From contig JAAPAA010000189.1 in the NCBI GenBank assembly GCA_012274165.1, positions 1-17,598 of the forward strand: 17,598 nucleotides of DNA, written 5' to 3'. Made by a program: the position numbers and the translations under genes. Positions 1 through 6,780 of this stretch are shown in pieces; the stretch's first letter is position 1; each line of letters opens with the position of its first letter. The notes under the pieces are model-generated. The model was not told the DNA's origin. It did no database searches and saw only the letters and a program-made list of their open reading frames with translations. The stretch is from Thiobacillaceae bacterium. Its GTDB lineage: Bacteria; Pseudomonadota; Gammaproteobacteria; Burkholderiales; Thiobacillaceae.

Positions 1-1
1 A

Positions 2-784
2 GAAGAACTGGGGATCGTCGTCAACCCATCCTGTCGCTGGATCACCCGGGTGTTCGAGTATCCCCACGCCACCGTGCGGCTGAATTTTTTTCGCGTGTTC
101 GACTGGCAGGGCGAGCCGCACCCGCATGAGGGACAGGTCTTTTCCTGGCAGCAGCCCGACGCCGTTGAAGTCAGCCCGCTGCTGCCGGCCAATTTGCCGG
201 TCCTGAAAGCGCTGTCGCTGCCGCCGCTGCTGGGGATTTCGCATGCCGAATCACTCGGCGTCGACACTTTTCTGGCGCGGCTCGATGTCGCCTTGCACAA
301 CGGGCTGCGGCTGATCCAGCTGCGCGACAAGACGCTGCCGGAAGATGCGCGTCTGGCACTCGCCCGCGAAACCGTGCGCCGCGCGCGCCGCCATGGCGCC
401 CGCGTGCTGGTCAACGGCAGCCTGGAACTGGCGCGCACGGCGGAGGCAGACGGGGTGCATCTCGATTCATCTGCCGCCGCCCAACTGACCGCGCGTCCCG
501 ACTGCGCCAAGCCTAATTCTTTTCTGGTGGGGGTGTCGTGCCACGATGCCGCTGAACTCGCACACGCCGGCGCCCTCGGCGCTGACTTTGCCCTGCTGTC
601 CCCGGTGCTGCCCACCCTCACCCATCCGGGTGCGGCCACCCTGGGCTGGGAGACGTTTGCCGCGCTTGCAGCCGCCAGCGCGCTTCCGGTTTATGGCCTC
701 GGCGGCCTGGAACGCGCCGATGTGGCGTGCGCGCAGTCGCATGGCGCGCACGGCATCGCGCTCTTGCGAGGCGCCTGGACATGA
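2..784 (+). CDS. Nudix (MutT-type) hydrolase fused to a ThiE/TenI-like domain, 5'-partial
   Basis: The frame is open from the first bases of the window, so the start lies upstream. The first residues, EELGI, are the end of a Nudix box (REUXEEXGU); the rest of the Nudix fold runs to about visible residue 75. A thiamine-phosphate-synthase-like barrel follows, recognisable by IQLRDK, ADGVHL, GVSCH and the late GLGG loop. The family is known as a MutT-like nucleotide-pool sanitiser carrying a C-terminal ThiE-like domain, common in beta- and gammaproteobacteria. Classical ThiE residues are altered: the usual N-D pair after the third strand reads NGS, and the usual G-P plus TxTK loop reads SPVLPTLTHP. 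Thiamine synthesis is therefore doubtful, and 8-oxo-dGTP or related nucleotide hydrolysis is the likelier main role. About 260 residues are visible; I infer 50-60 are missing. The stop overlaps the next gene by ATGA. Confidence 0.85.
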   Translation, partial: EELGIVVNPSCRWITRVFEYPHATVRLNFFRVFDWQGEPHPHEGQVFSWQQPDAVEVSPLLPANLPVLKALSLPPLLGISHAESLGVDTFLARLDVALHNGLRLIQLRDKTLPEDARLALARETVRRARRHGARVLVNGSLELARTAEADGVHLDSSAAAQLTARPDCAKPNSFLVGVSCHDAAELAHAGALGADFALLSPVLPTLTHPGAATLGWETFAALAAASALPVYGLGGLERADVACAQSHGAHGIALLRGAWT

Positions 785-1194
785 GGCGGATACTGTTGCC
801 GCTGCTGCTGGTGGCCGCACTGGTGGCGGTGGCGGTTGCGGGCTATTGGCTCAAGCGTCCGGCCGGGTCCATCGCGGTGCCCTGTGCTGATCCGCTCGCT
901 GGCTGCACCTTCATTCACCACGGTGCACCCGTCAGCGTGCGCTTTCTGACGCGACCGGTCGCGCTGGAAGCGTTCGGGCTCAGTGTCACGGCAGCGAACG
1001 TTCAAAAAATAAGCGCGGAGTTCCAGATGCTCAGAATGGACATGGGATTCAACCGCTACGATCTGCATCCCGGCGCGCCCGGCGAATTTACGGCGCGCAT
1101 CACCTTGCCAGTGTGTGTCAGCGGACAGCGCGACTGGATGCTATACCTTGAAATCGACGGCATTCGCTACGCCCTGCCCTTTAGTACCCGGTAA
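781..1194 (+). CDS. Small membrane-anchored protein of unknown function
   Basis: This encodes 137 residues. I chose the ATG at 781 because it overlaps the upstream stop as ATGA, which points to translational coupling, and because it places a clean hydrophobic segment at residues 4-24 right at the N-terminus (signal anchor or uncleaved signal peptide). The rest, about 110 residues, should face the periplasm. It has three cysteines (C35, C42, C112) and a methionine-rich run, QMLRMDMGFNRYDL, near residues 82-95, followed by a beta-rich stretch ending LYLEIDGIRYALPF. The layout loosely recalls FixH/YtkA-type copper or oxidase-assembly domains, but I cannot assign it to that family. It is probably co-transcribed with the Nudix gene. 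No terminator is visible after it, so read-through into phoU is possible. Confidence 0.8.
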   Translation: MRRILLPLLLVAALVAVAVAGYWLKRPAGSIAVPCADPLAGCTFIHHGAPVSVRFLTRPVALEAFGLSVTAANVQKISAEFQMLRMDMGFNRYDLHPGAPGEFTARITLPVCVSGQRDWMLYLEIDGIRYALPFSTR

Positions 1195-1201
1195 AATCGA
1201 C

Positions 1202-1236
1202 CGTTCATACATTCGTCACAATACGAAACATATAAT
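1202..1236 (+). promoter_or_regulatory. Candidate PhoB-dependent promoter of phoU (Pho box plus -10)
   Basis: A perfect TATAAT hexamer lies at 1231-1236. There is no TTGACA-like hexamer at 16-18 bp spacing. Instead, 1202-1219 reads as two 7-mers, CGTTCAT and TCGTCAC, separated by ACAT. This matches 13 of 18 positions of the known Pho box (CTGTCAT-4-CTGTCAY). The gap from box to -10 is 11 bp, close to the spacing in characterised PhoB-activated promoters, where the box replaces the -35. Binding by PhoB is inferred, not shown. Confidence 0.55.
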
Positions 1237-1249
1237 CCGAGACGGATTA
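1233..1249. repeat. Perfect 7-bp inverted repeat overlapping the phoU -10 and start region
   Basis: TAATCCG-AGA-CGGATTA is a perfect 7+3+7 inverted repeat. It begins inside the TATAAT hexamer and covers the expected transcription start at about 1243. It could be an operator for a dimeric regulator or a short hairpin at the 5' end of the mRNA, just before the GGAGA ribosome site at 1252-1256. Confidence 0.5.
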
Positions 1250-1263
1250 CTGGAGAAGCAAAC

Positions 1264-1968
1264 ATGATGCTGTCAGAACACACCTACAAGCAGTTTGACG
1301 CCGAGCTGGAAGCCGTGCGCGCCAGCGTGCTGAAAATGGGCGGTCTGGTCGAAGAGCAAATCACCAATGCAGTCGAGGCGCTCATCTCGGGCAACATGGA
1401 ATTGGCTACGCTGGTGGACGCCAACGACCACAACGTCAACGCGCTGGAGGTGGCCATCGACGAAGACTGCACCCACATCATCGCGCGCCGTCAGCCCACC
1501 GCATCGGATCTGCGCATGGTGATGATGATCGTGAAAACCATCACCGACCTGGAACGCATCGGCGACGAGGCGGCCAAAATCGCGCGCATGGCCAAGCTCA
1601 TTCACCAGTCCGAACGCATGAGCCTGCCGCGCTTCCGCGAAGTGAAATACATGGCCGACCTGGTGCTCGACATGCTGCGCAAGGCGCTCGACAGCTTTGC
1701 CCGGCTGGACGCGACCAAGGCAGTGGAAATTGCGCGCCAGGATCAGGCGGTGGATGAGGAATTCAGGCTGAACCTGCGCCACCTCATCACCTTCATGATG
1801 GAAGACCCGCGCACCATTTCGGTGTTCATCGACATTCTGTTCATCACCAAGGCGATCGAGCGCATGGGCGACCACGCCAAGAACATGTCGGAATACGTGG
1901 TCTACATGGTCAAGGGCAAGGACGTGCGCCACACCACGCTGGAAGAGATCGAAAAAGAAGTGCTGTAA
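1264..1968 (+). CDS. phoU: PhoU, phosphate-signalling and Pst regulatory protein
   Basis: The protein has 234 residues, the usual length for PhoU (about 230-245), and two PhoU helical-bundle repeats, roughly 15-105 and 118-210. Each repeat carries the family's E/D-rich metal-binding helix, seen as LERIGDEAAKIA in the first and IERMGDHAKNMSEYVVY in the second. PhoU works in the cytoplasm. It connects the PstSCAB phosphate transporter to the PhoR kinase and keeps the Pho regulon off when phosphate is plentiful. GGAGA at 1252-1256 lies 7 bases before the first of two adjacent ATGs, so 1264 is preferred over 1267. No pst genes are in the window, so phoU stands alone here behind its own apparent Pho-box promoter. 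A strong terminator follows 14 bases after the stop. Confidence 0.97.
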   Translation: MMLSEHTYKQFDAELEAVRASVLKMGGLVEEQITNAVEALISGNMELATLVDANDHNVNALEVAIDEDCTHIIARRQPTASDLRMVMMIVKTITDLERIGDEAAKIARMAKLIHQSERMSLPRFREVKYMADLVLDMLRKALDSFARLDATKAVEIARQDQAVDEEFRLNLRHLITFMMEDPRTISVFIDILFITKAIERMGDHAKNMSEYVVYMVKGKDVRHTTLEEIEKEVL

Positions 1969-1982
1969 CTTTCAGCCGGACG

Positions 1983-2012
1983 AAAAAAGGGCTCCTGCAG
2001 GAGCCCTTTTTT
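1983..2012. terminator. Bidirectional rho-independent terminator between phoU and yggX
   Basis: The 30 bases are a perfect palindrome: A6, then GGGCTCC, TGCA, GGAGCCC, then T6. Both strands give a GC-rich 7-bp-plus stem followed by a U-tract, so it can end phoU on the + strand and the long yggX operon arriving on the - strand. The stops lie at 1968 and 2031. Confidence 0.95.
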
Positions 2013-2030
2013 ATTGCGCAGCAACAAGAT

Positions 2031-2306
2031 TCACTTGCTGGGCGGCACGTAGCCATTGGCGGAATCCGCCTTGCCGTCGCCAAAGAAATGGCGCTCCATC
2101 TGCTCCATCAAATAGCTGCGCGCACTGGGATCAGCCAGGTTGAGACGATTTTCGTTGATCAGCATGGTTTGCTGGCGCTGCCAGCCGCTCCACGCTTCCT
2201 TCGATACGTTCTCGAAAATTTTCTTGCCGAGATCACCCGGCACCGGCTGAAACGCCAGACCTTCGGCTTCGCGACCCAATTTCACACATTTCACCATGCG
2301 GGACAT
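2031..2306 (-). CDS. yggX: YggX-family Fe(2+)-trafficking / oxidative-damage protection protein
   Basis: The protein has 91 residues and matches the YggX family over its whole length, starting MSRMVKCVKLGREAEGL and including the conserved Cys7, PGDLGKKI and the W-x-x-W segment EAWSGWQRQQTMLINE. YggX is a small cytoplasmic protein that protects Fe-S clusters and limits iron-driven oxidative damage; its exact biochemical role is still debated. The ATG at 2306 is chosen because AAGGAG lies 6 bases upstream (2313-2318). The in-frame GTG five codons earlier sits inside or ahead of that ribosome site and is rejected. It is the last gene of the long - strand operon, 18 bases after the TPR gene and just before the bidirectional terminator. 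Confidence 0.95.
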   Translation of the reverse strand: MSRMVKCVKLGREAEGLAFQPVPGDLGKKIFENVSKEAWSGWQRQQTMLINENRLNLADPSARSYLMEQMERHFFGDGKADSANGYVPPSK

Positions 2307-2324
2307 CTTCTGCTCCTTCACTAT

Positions 2325-2663
2325 TCAATCGGGAGATTTTAACCCAAGCTGCTTTTCAATTCGTTTGGCGAACACACTCATTTCCTTCGCCGCCTGCTTG
2401 TCACCACGCGCCTCGGCCACGGCAATGCCCTGCTGGTAGGCGGCGAGCGCCTCATTCCAGGCTTCGATATCGGTGAGCGCCTTTCCCAGCAGCTTCCAGG
2501 CGGCGGAGTATTTCGGATCGTGCTCGACCGCACGGCGCAGATGTTCGGCGGCGTGGGCAGCGTCGCCATGCTTGAGGTATTCGTTGCCGAGAGAGAATCG
2601 CAGCAGCGCGTTGTCGCGTCCGCGGGCAAGCATCGAGAGAAAGTTATCTAAGGGATCAGGCAC
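2325..2663 (-). CDS. Tetratricopeptide-repeat protein
   Basis: The protein has 112 residues and no signal peptide or membrane segment. It contains about two TPR units: LRFSLGNEYLKHGDAAHAAEHLRRAVEHDP (residues 21-50, split here as one repeat) and the next helix pair ending EALAAYQQGIAVAEARGD near residue 88, with a final capping helix rich in K and E. TPRs bind partner proteins, and the partner here is unknown. The start is GTG at 2663, which overlaps the trkH stop by 8 bases, so translation is probably coupled. The first in-frame ATG (2633) has no ribosome site. Its place between trkH and yggX suggests a role with one of them, but nothing in the sequence proves this. Confidence 0.8.
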   Translation of the reverse strand: MPDPLDNFLSMLARGRDNALLRFSLGNEYLKHGDAAHAAEHLRRAVEHDPKYSAAWKLLGKALTDIEAWNEALAAYQQGIAVAEARGDKQAAKEMSVFAKRIEKQLGLKSPD

Positions 2664-4113
2664 GCCAGAAAGTCCGGGTAAATAATACGAACAAGGTCAT
2701 CAGTTCCAGCCGCCCTAGCAGCATGGCGAAGGTACAGACCCAGGTCTGGAAATCGGTCAGCCCACTGAAGTTGGTGGCCGGCCCCACCTGGTTCAGGCCG
2801 GGTCCTGCATTGTTGATGCAAGCGATGATAGCCGAGAAAGCAGTCAGAAAATCCAGCCCGCTCGCCACCAGGATCAAGGTCATTGCAACAATGCTGGCGA
2901 CATACAGCATCACAAACACCTGCACCGCAAACACCACCTGGTTGGATATCGGCATGCCGCCCAGCTTGATCGGCAAGACGGCGGCCGGATGGATTTGCCG
3001 TTGCAGCTCGCGCTGGCTTTGCTTGAACATCACCAGGCTGCGGATCATTTTGATGCCGCCGCCGGTCGATCCGGAACTGACTGTCACGCAGCTGAGGAAC
3101 AGCATCCACAAGGGCACGAAAATCGGCCACTGGTTGAAATCAGTGTTGGCAAAGCCGCAGTCTGTTGCCAGTGACACCAGGTTGAAGCTTACGAAACGCA
3201 AGGCTGTCCAGTAGCTGGCATAGGTGCCCGCATGCCAGAGGTAGAGCGCGGATCCGATGCAACTGACCACGACCAGCATCAGCATCGGCAGGACTTCCGG
3301 ATCGCCCCGGTAGGCTTGCAGGCTGCGGCTGCGGTAGGCCAGAAAGTGGGTGGCAAAATTCATCGCTGCAAGCAGCATGAATACGATCAGGACGGCTTCG
3401 ATCGCCGGCGAGTTGAAATAACCGACACTGGCATCATGGGTGGAAAACCCGCCCAGCCCCATGGCGGCAAAAGCGTGACAGACGGCGTCGAACCAGCTCA
3501 TTCCCGCAACCCTGAGCGACAGGATGCAGGCCAGGGTAATGCCCGCATACACCAGCCACAGCGATTTGGCGGTGTCGGCGATGCGGGGCGTCAGCTTCGA
3601 GTCCTTCATCGGACCAGGCGTTTCGGCCTTGAACAGTTGCCGGCCGCCGATGCCAAGCATGGGAAGAATAGCCACCGCCAGCACGATGATGCCCATGCCG
3701 CCCAGCCAGTTGAGAAAATGCCGCCATAAATTGATGGAAGGCGGCAAGGCATCCAGTCCAGCCAGTACGGTCGCGCCGGTGGTGGACAGCCCGGACGCGG
3801 TTTCAAAATACGCGTCGGTAAAGCTCAGTCCCGGGAGGTAACTCAGCAGGGGCAAGGCGGCAAAGGCAGGCAGGACGGCCCACACCAGCACCACCAGCAA
3901 AAATCCGTCGCGGGTCTGCAGTTCACGCCGGTTGTGACGCGTGAACAGCCAGGTCAGCAGACCCGCAAAGAAGGTGATCAGAAACGCTTCGTCATACGCA
4001 TACAGCGCCGCGTCGCGCCAGGTGAAGGCGACCGCCAGCGGCAGCAGCAGGGTGAAAGAAAAAATCAGGATCACCAGGCCCAGCACATGCAGGATGGGAA
4101 GCACGCGACGCAT
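2656..4113 (-). CDS. trkH: TrkH, potassium-transporting subunit
   Basis: This is a 485-residue polytopic inner-membrane protein, the standard length for TrkH. The four pore loops of the TrkH/KtrB fold are visible: TTGA at 111-114, GLGGFST at 219-225, ATDCGFAN at 316-323 and NNAGPG at 434-439, each with the filter glycine. Further signatures are NWLGGMGIIVLAVAILPMLG (135-154) and SSGSTGGGIKMIR (346-358). TrkH forms the dimeric K+ channel-like translocator and is gated by the TrkA ring. The ATG lies 3 bases after the trkA stop with no clear ribosome site of its own, consistent with coupled translation. The 3' end overlaps the TPR gene. Confidence 0.96.
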   Translation of the reverse strand: MRRVLPILHVLGLVILIFSFTLLLPLAVAFTWRDAALYAYDEAFLITFFAGLLTWLFTRHNRRELQTRDGFLLVVLVWAVLPAFAALPLLSYLPGLSFTDAYFETASGLSTTGATVLAGLDALPPSINLWRHFLNWLGGMGIIVLAVAILPMLGIGGRQLFKAETPGPMKDSKLTPRIADTAKSLWLVYAGITLACILSLRVAGMSWFDAVCHAFAAMGLGGFSTHDASVGYFNSPAIEAVLIVFMLLAAMNFATHFLAYRSRSLQAYRGDPEVLPMLMLVVVSCIGSALYLWHAGTYASYWTALRFVSFNLVSLATDCGFANTDFNQWPIFVPLWMLFLSCVTVSSGSTGGGIKMIRSLVMFKQSQRELQRQIHPAAVLPIKLGGMPISNQVVFAVQVFVMLYVASIVAMTLILVASGLDFLTAFSAIIACINNAGPGLNQVGPATNFSGLTDFQTWVCTFAMLLGRLELMTLFVLFTRTFWRA

Positions 4114-4116
4114 GAT

Positions 4117-5490
4117 TCAGAGAAAACCGAAGCCGACCTGCAGCAGTTTTTCCACCTTGGGAATGGTGCGCTTGTTGAGCGCGAACAGAATCAGGTGATC
4201 CTCCGCCTCGATCAGGGTGTCGTGGTGGGCGATGATGACATCGCCCTTGCGGATGACCGCGGCAATGGTGGCGCCTTCGGGCAGGCCGATGTCCTCGATG
4301 CGCTTGCCCACCACTCGGGAGGTTTTGGCGTCGCCGTGCACAGCGACTTCCAGCACTTCGGCGGCGCCGCGCCGCAGGGAGTGCACTGCCACCATGTCGC
4401 CGCGGCGGATTTTGGACAACAAGGGGCCGACCGTGGCCTGCGCCGGTGAGATGGCGACGTCGATCTCACCGCCCTGCACCAGATCGACATAGGCCGACCG
4501 GTTAATCAAGGCGATCACGCGATGGGCGCCCATGCGTTTGGCCAGCAACGCGGACATGATGTTGTCTTCGTCATCGTTGGTCAGCGCGCAGAACACGTCC
4601 ATCGCGGCGATGTTCTCCTGCTCCAGCAATTCCTCGTCGGTGGCGTCGCCCTGCAATACCAGGCTTTGATGAAGCTGTTCGGCCAGCAAATTGCTGGTGA
4701 CCTTGTTGTGGTCGATGATCTTGACGTCGTAGTCGTGTTCGATCTGTGCCGCCAGACGCCGCCCGATATTGCCGCCGCCGGCGATCATGACTTTTCTGAC
4801 CGGACGTTCCATGTGGCGCAGCTCGCGCAATACCAGCGGAATATCGTTTTTGCGCGCCAGGAAAAACACCTCGTCGCCCGGCTCGATCACGGTGATGCCT
4901 TTGGGCACAATGCCGCGGTCGCGCCGGTAAATCGCCGGAATGCGGCACTCCAGATTCGGCATGTGGCGCTTGATATCCTGCAACTCGTGCCCCACCAGCG
5001 GGCCGCCGTGATAGGCGCGCACGGCAACCAAACGCACCTTGCCGTCGGCGAAGTCGAGCACCTGCAGGGCTTCGGGGTGTTCGATCAAGCGCCGCAGCGT
5101 ATTGGTCACCTCCTGTTCCGGGCTGATGACATCGTTGACGCCGAACTGTTCGGCCAGATAGCCGGCGTCGAGCCCGAGAAAGTCAGCCGAGCGTATCCGT
5201 GCAATGCGCGTCGGCACATTGAACAGGGTGGAGGCGATGCGGCACGCTACCAGATTGGTTTCATCGCTTTGCGTTACCGCCACCAGCATGTCGGCGTCTT
5301 CGGCACCCGCCTGCTGCAGCACGGACGGGTGTGCAGCATGGCCGCGCACGGTACGCAGATCAAACCGGTCCTGCAGCAAGGACAGGCGCTCGCTGTTGAG
5401 GTCGACGATGGTGATGTCGTTGTTTTCGGCGATCAGGCTTGCGGCCAGATTGGCGCCCACCTGGCCTGCGCCGAGGATGATGATTTTCAT
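4117..5490 (-). CDS. trkA: TrkA, NAD-binding regulatory subunit of Trk potassium uptake
   Basis: The protein has 457 residues, matching the usual TrkA of about 458. It is two tandem RCK units. The first Rossmann fold has GAGQVG at 7-12 and the acidic D30 that reads NAD(H). The second has GGGNIG at 238-243 with D260. Each is followed by a RCK-C (TrkA-C) domain, the second ending near 452. It is a cytoplasmic protein that assembles as a ring under TrkH and opens or closes it in response to nucleotide. It lies 15 bases after the ntrX stop and 3 bases before trkH, so the sensor system and the transporter share a transcript. Confidence 0.96.
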   Translation of the reverse strand: MKIIILGAGQVGANLAASLIAENNDITIVDLNSERLSLLQDRFDLRTVRGHAAHPSVLQQAGAEDADMLVAVTQSDETNLVACRIASTLFNVPTRIARIRSADFLGLDAGYLAEQFGVNDVISPEQEVTNTLRRLIEHPEALQVLDFADGKVRLVAVRAYHGGPLVGHELQDIKRHMPNLECRIPAIYRRDRGIVPKGITVIEPGDEVFFLARKNDIPLVLRELRHMERPVRKVMIAGGGNIGRRLAAQIEHDYDVKIIDHNKVTSNLLAEQLHQSLVLQGDATDEELLEQENIAAMDVFCALTNDDEDNIMSALLAKRMGAHRVIALINRSAYVDLVQGGEIDVAISPAQATVGPLLSKIRRGDMVAVHSLRRGAAEVLEVAVHGDAKTSRVVGKRIEDIGLPEGATIAAVIRKGDVIIAHHDTLIEAEDHLILFALNKRTIPKVEKLLQVGFGFL

Positions 5491-5505
5491 GCGCTGGTTC
5501 TGAAC

Positions 5506-6780
5506 TTACAGGTTTTCGTCCAGGCGGCGCCCATGCCGGATATTGAGTTGCTTGAGCTTGCGGTAGAGGTGGGTGCGTTCCAGCCCCGCACGGTCGGCCA
5601 CGCGTGTCATGCTGCCGCCCTCTTTCTGGATCAGATACTCGAAATACATCCGCTCGAAGGCATCGCGCGCTTCGCGCAGCGGCGTATCCAGCGGGATGCC
5701 ATGCGCAACGGCAGGTGCCAATTGCTTCATTGGCGTGAGCACCCGGTTGACGTCGGTGGCGTCGATTTCGTTCGACAGCGCGGTGACCGCCAGCGTGCGC
5801 ACCACATTGCTGAGCTGCGGCAGATTGCCGGGCCAGTCAAAATGTCGCAGTTGATTCAGCGCGGGCGTAGCCAGCCGCCGCAGGGGGCAAACGCCCGACT
5901 CCACCAGTTGCGTCAGCATGAAGTTGGCAATATCGGGGACGTCTTCCCGATGCTCGCGTAGCGCCGGCACTTGAATGACGAGGCTGGATAACCGGTAAAA
6001 CAGGCGGCTGTCGAATTCTCCGGTTGCCACCATGGTGTCCAGACTGCGGCTGCTGGAGCACACCAGTCGTGCGCCGCTGCCTTCGATCCGGTCGAGCAGC
6101 AGCCCCAGGCCTTTTTGCTCCAGACGCGCCAGTTCGCTGACGTCGGACAAATAAAGCGTGCCGTTGCCCAGCGTGCTGGCAAAACTCAAGGGGTCGGACA
6201 GCAGCCGCGCGCGATCCTTGATCTCGATCCACGGGCTGGCGGGCTGATGCAGAAAATGCGCGCAGATTTCAAAGCCGCTGCCGTGTTCGCCCGACAACAA
6301 AACCGGTGCGGTATTGCCGCCAATTTGCGTGAGACGCTTTTTAAGTTCGAGGATCATGGGGCTGCGACCGAGCGCGGTCAGGTCCATGCCAGGTGCGCGC
6401 CGGGGGGGCGTCACCCCGCGTTTGATGGCCTTGTTGACGCTGTCGATCAGCTTGGCCAGCGCAACCGGCTTTTCCAGAAAATCGGTGGCGCCGAGTTTGG
6501 TGGCCTCGACGGCGGTATCGATGGTGCCGTGGCCCGACATCATCACCACCGGCATGGTGAGCTGGCCGTTGCTCGCCCATTCCTTCAGCAGGGTGACGCC
6601 GTCGGTATCGGGCATCCAGATATCGAGCAGCACCAGATCCGGCCGGCGTTGCGCGCGGAACGCCCGCGCCTCTTCGGCGTTTTCCGCCAGATGCACGTCA
6701 TAGCCCTCATCCGTGAGGATTTCCGACAACAATTCACGAATCCCTACTTCGTCATCAACGATCAGGATATGCCCGCTCAC
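5506..6780 (-). CDS. ntrX: NtrX-type response regulator with a degenerate AAA+ domain
   Basis: This encodes 424 residues starting at GTG 6780, which overlaps the ntrY stop as GTGA. The receiver domain (1-120) is intact: D9/D10, phosphoacceptor D53, S82 and K104. The C-terminus (about 370-415) is a normal Fis-type helix-turn-helix, with TRVADRAGLERTHLYRKLK. The central sigma54-activator AAA+ domain is eroded. The Walker A site, normally GESGTGKE, reads GEHGSGFE (164-171), with Phe in place of the essential Lys. The Walker B site, normally GGTLFLDE, reads NGTLYLSD (206-213). The GAFTGA loop that touches sigma54 is missing; the distance between the Walker motifs is 48 residues, about 20 shorter than in NtrC. 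It probably does not hydrolyse ATP or remodel sigma54 holoenzyme. It more likely binds DNA as a phosphorylation-controlled regulator. The name rests on operon position and on NtrY as partner. Confidence 0.88.
   Translation of the reverse strand: MSGHILIVDDEVGIRELLSEILTDEGYDVHLAENAEEARAFRAQRRPDLVLLDIWMPDTDGVTLLKEWASNGQLTMPVVMMSGHGTIDTAVEATKLGATDFLEKPVALAKLIDSVNKAIKRGVTPPRRAPGMDLTALGRSPMILELKKRLTQIGGNTAPVLLSGEHGSGFEICAHFLHQPASPWIEIKDRARLLSDPLSFASTLGNGTLYLSDVSELARLEQKGLGLLLDRIEGSGARLVCSSSRSLDTMVATGEFDSRLFYRLSSLVIQVPALREHREDVPDIANFMLTQLVESGVCPLRRLATPALNQLRHFDWPGNLPQLSNVVRTLAVTALSNEIDATDVNRVLTPMKQLAPAVAHGIPLDTPLREARDAFERMYFEYLIQKEGGSMTRVADRAGLERTHLYRKLKQLNIRHGRRLDENL

Noticed and set aside
1273..1932. 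A 219-residue - strand open frame opposite phoU
   Set aside because: It mirrors phoU codons, has repeated His/Val/Asp runs from antisense reading, and sits fully inside a certain gene.
4522..5961. A 479-residue + strand open frame opposite trkA and ntrX
   Set aside because: It is antisense to two well-supported genes, spans their junction, and has a His/Gln/Val-rich composition expected from the reverse complement of GC-rich coding DNA.
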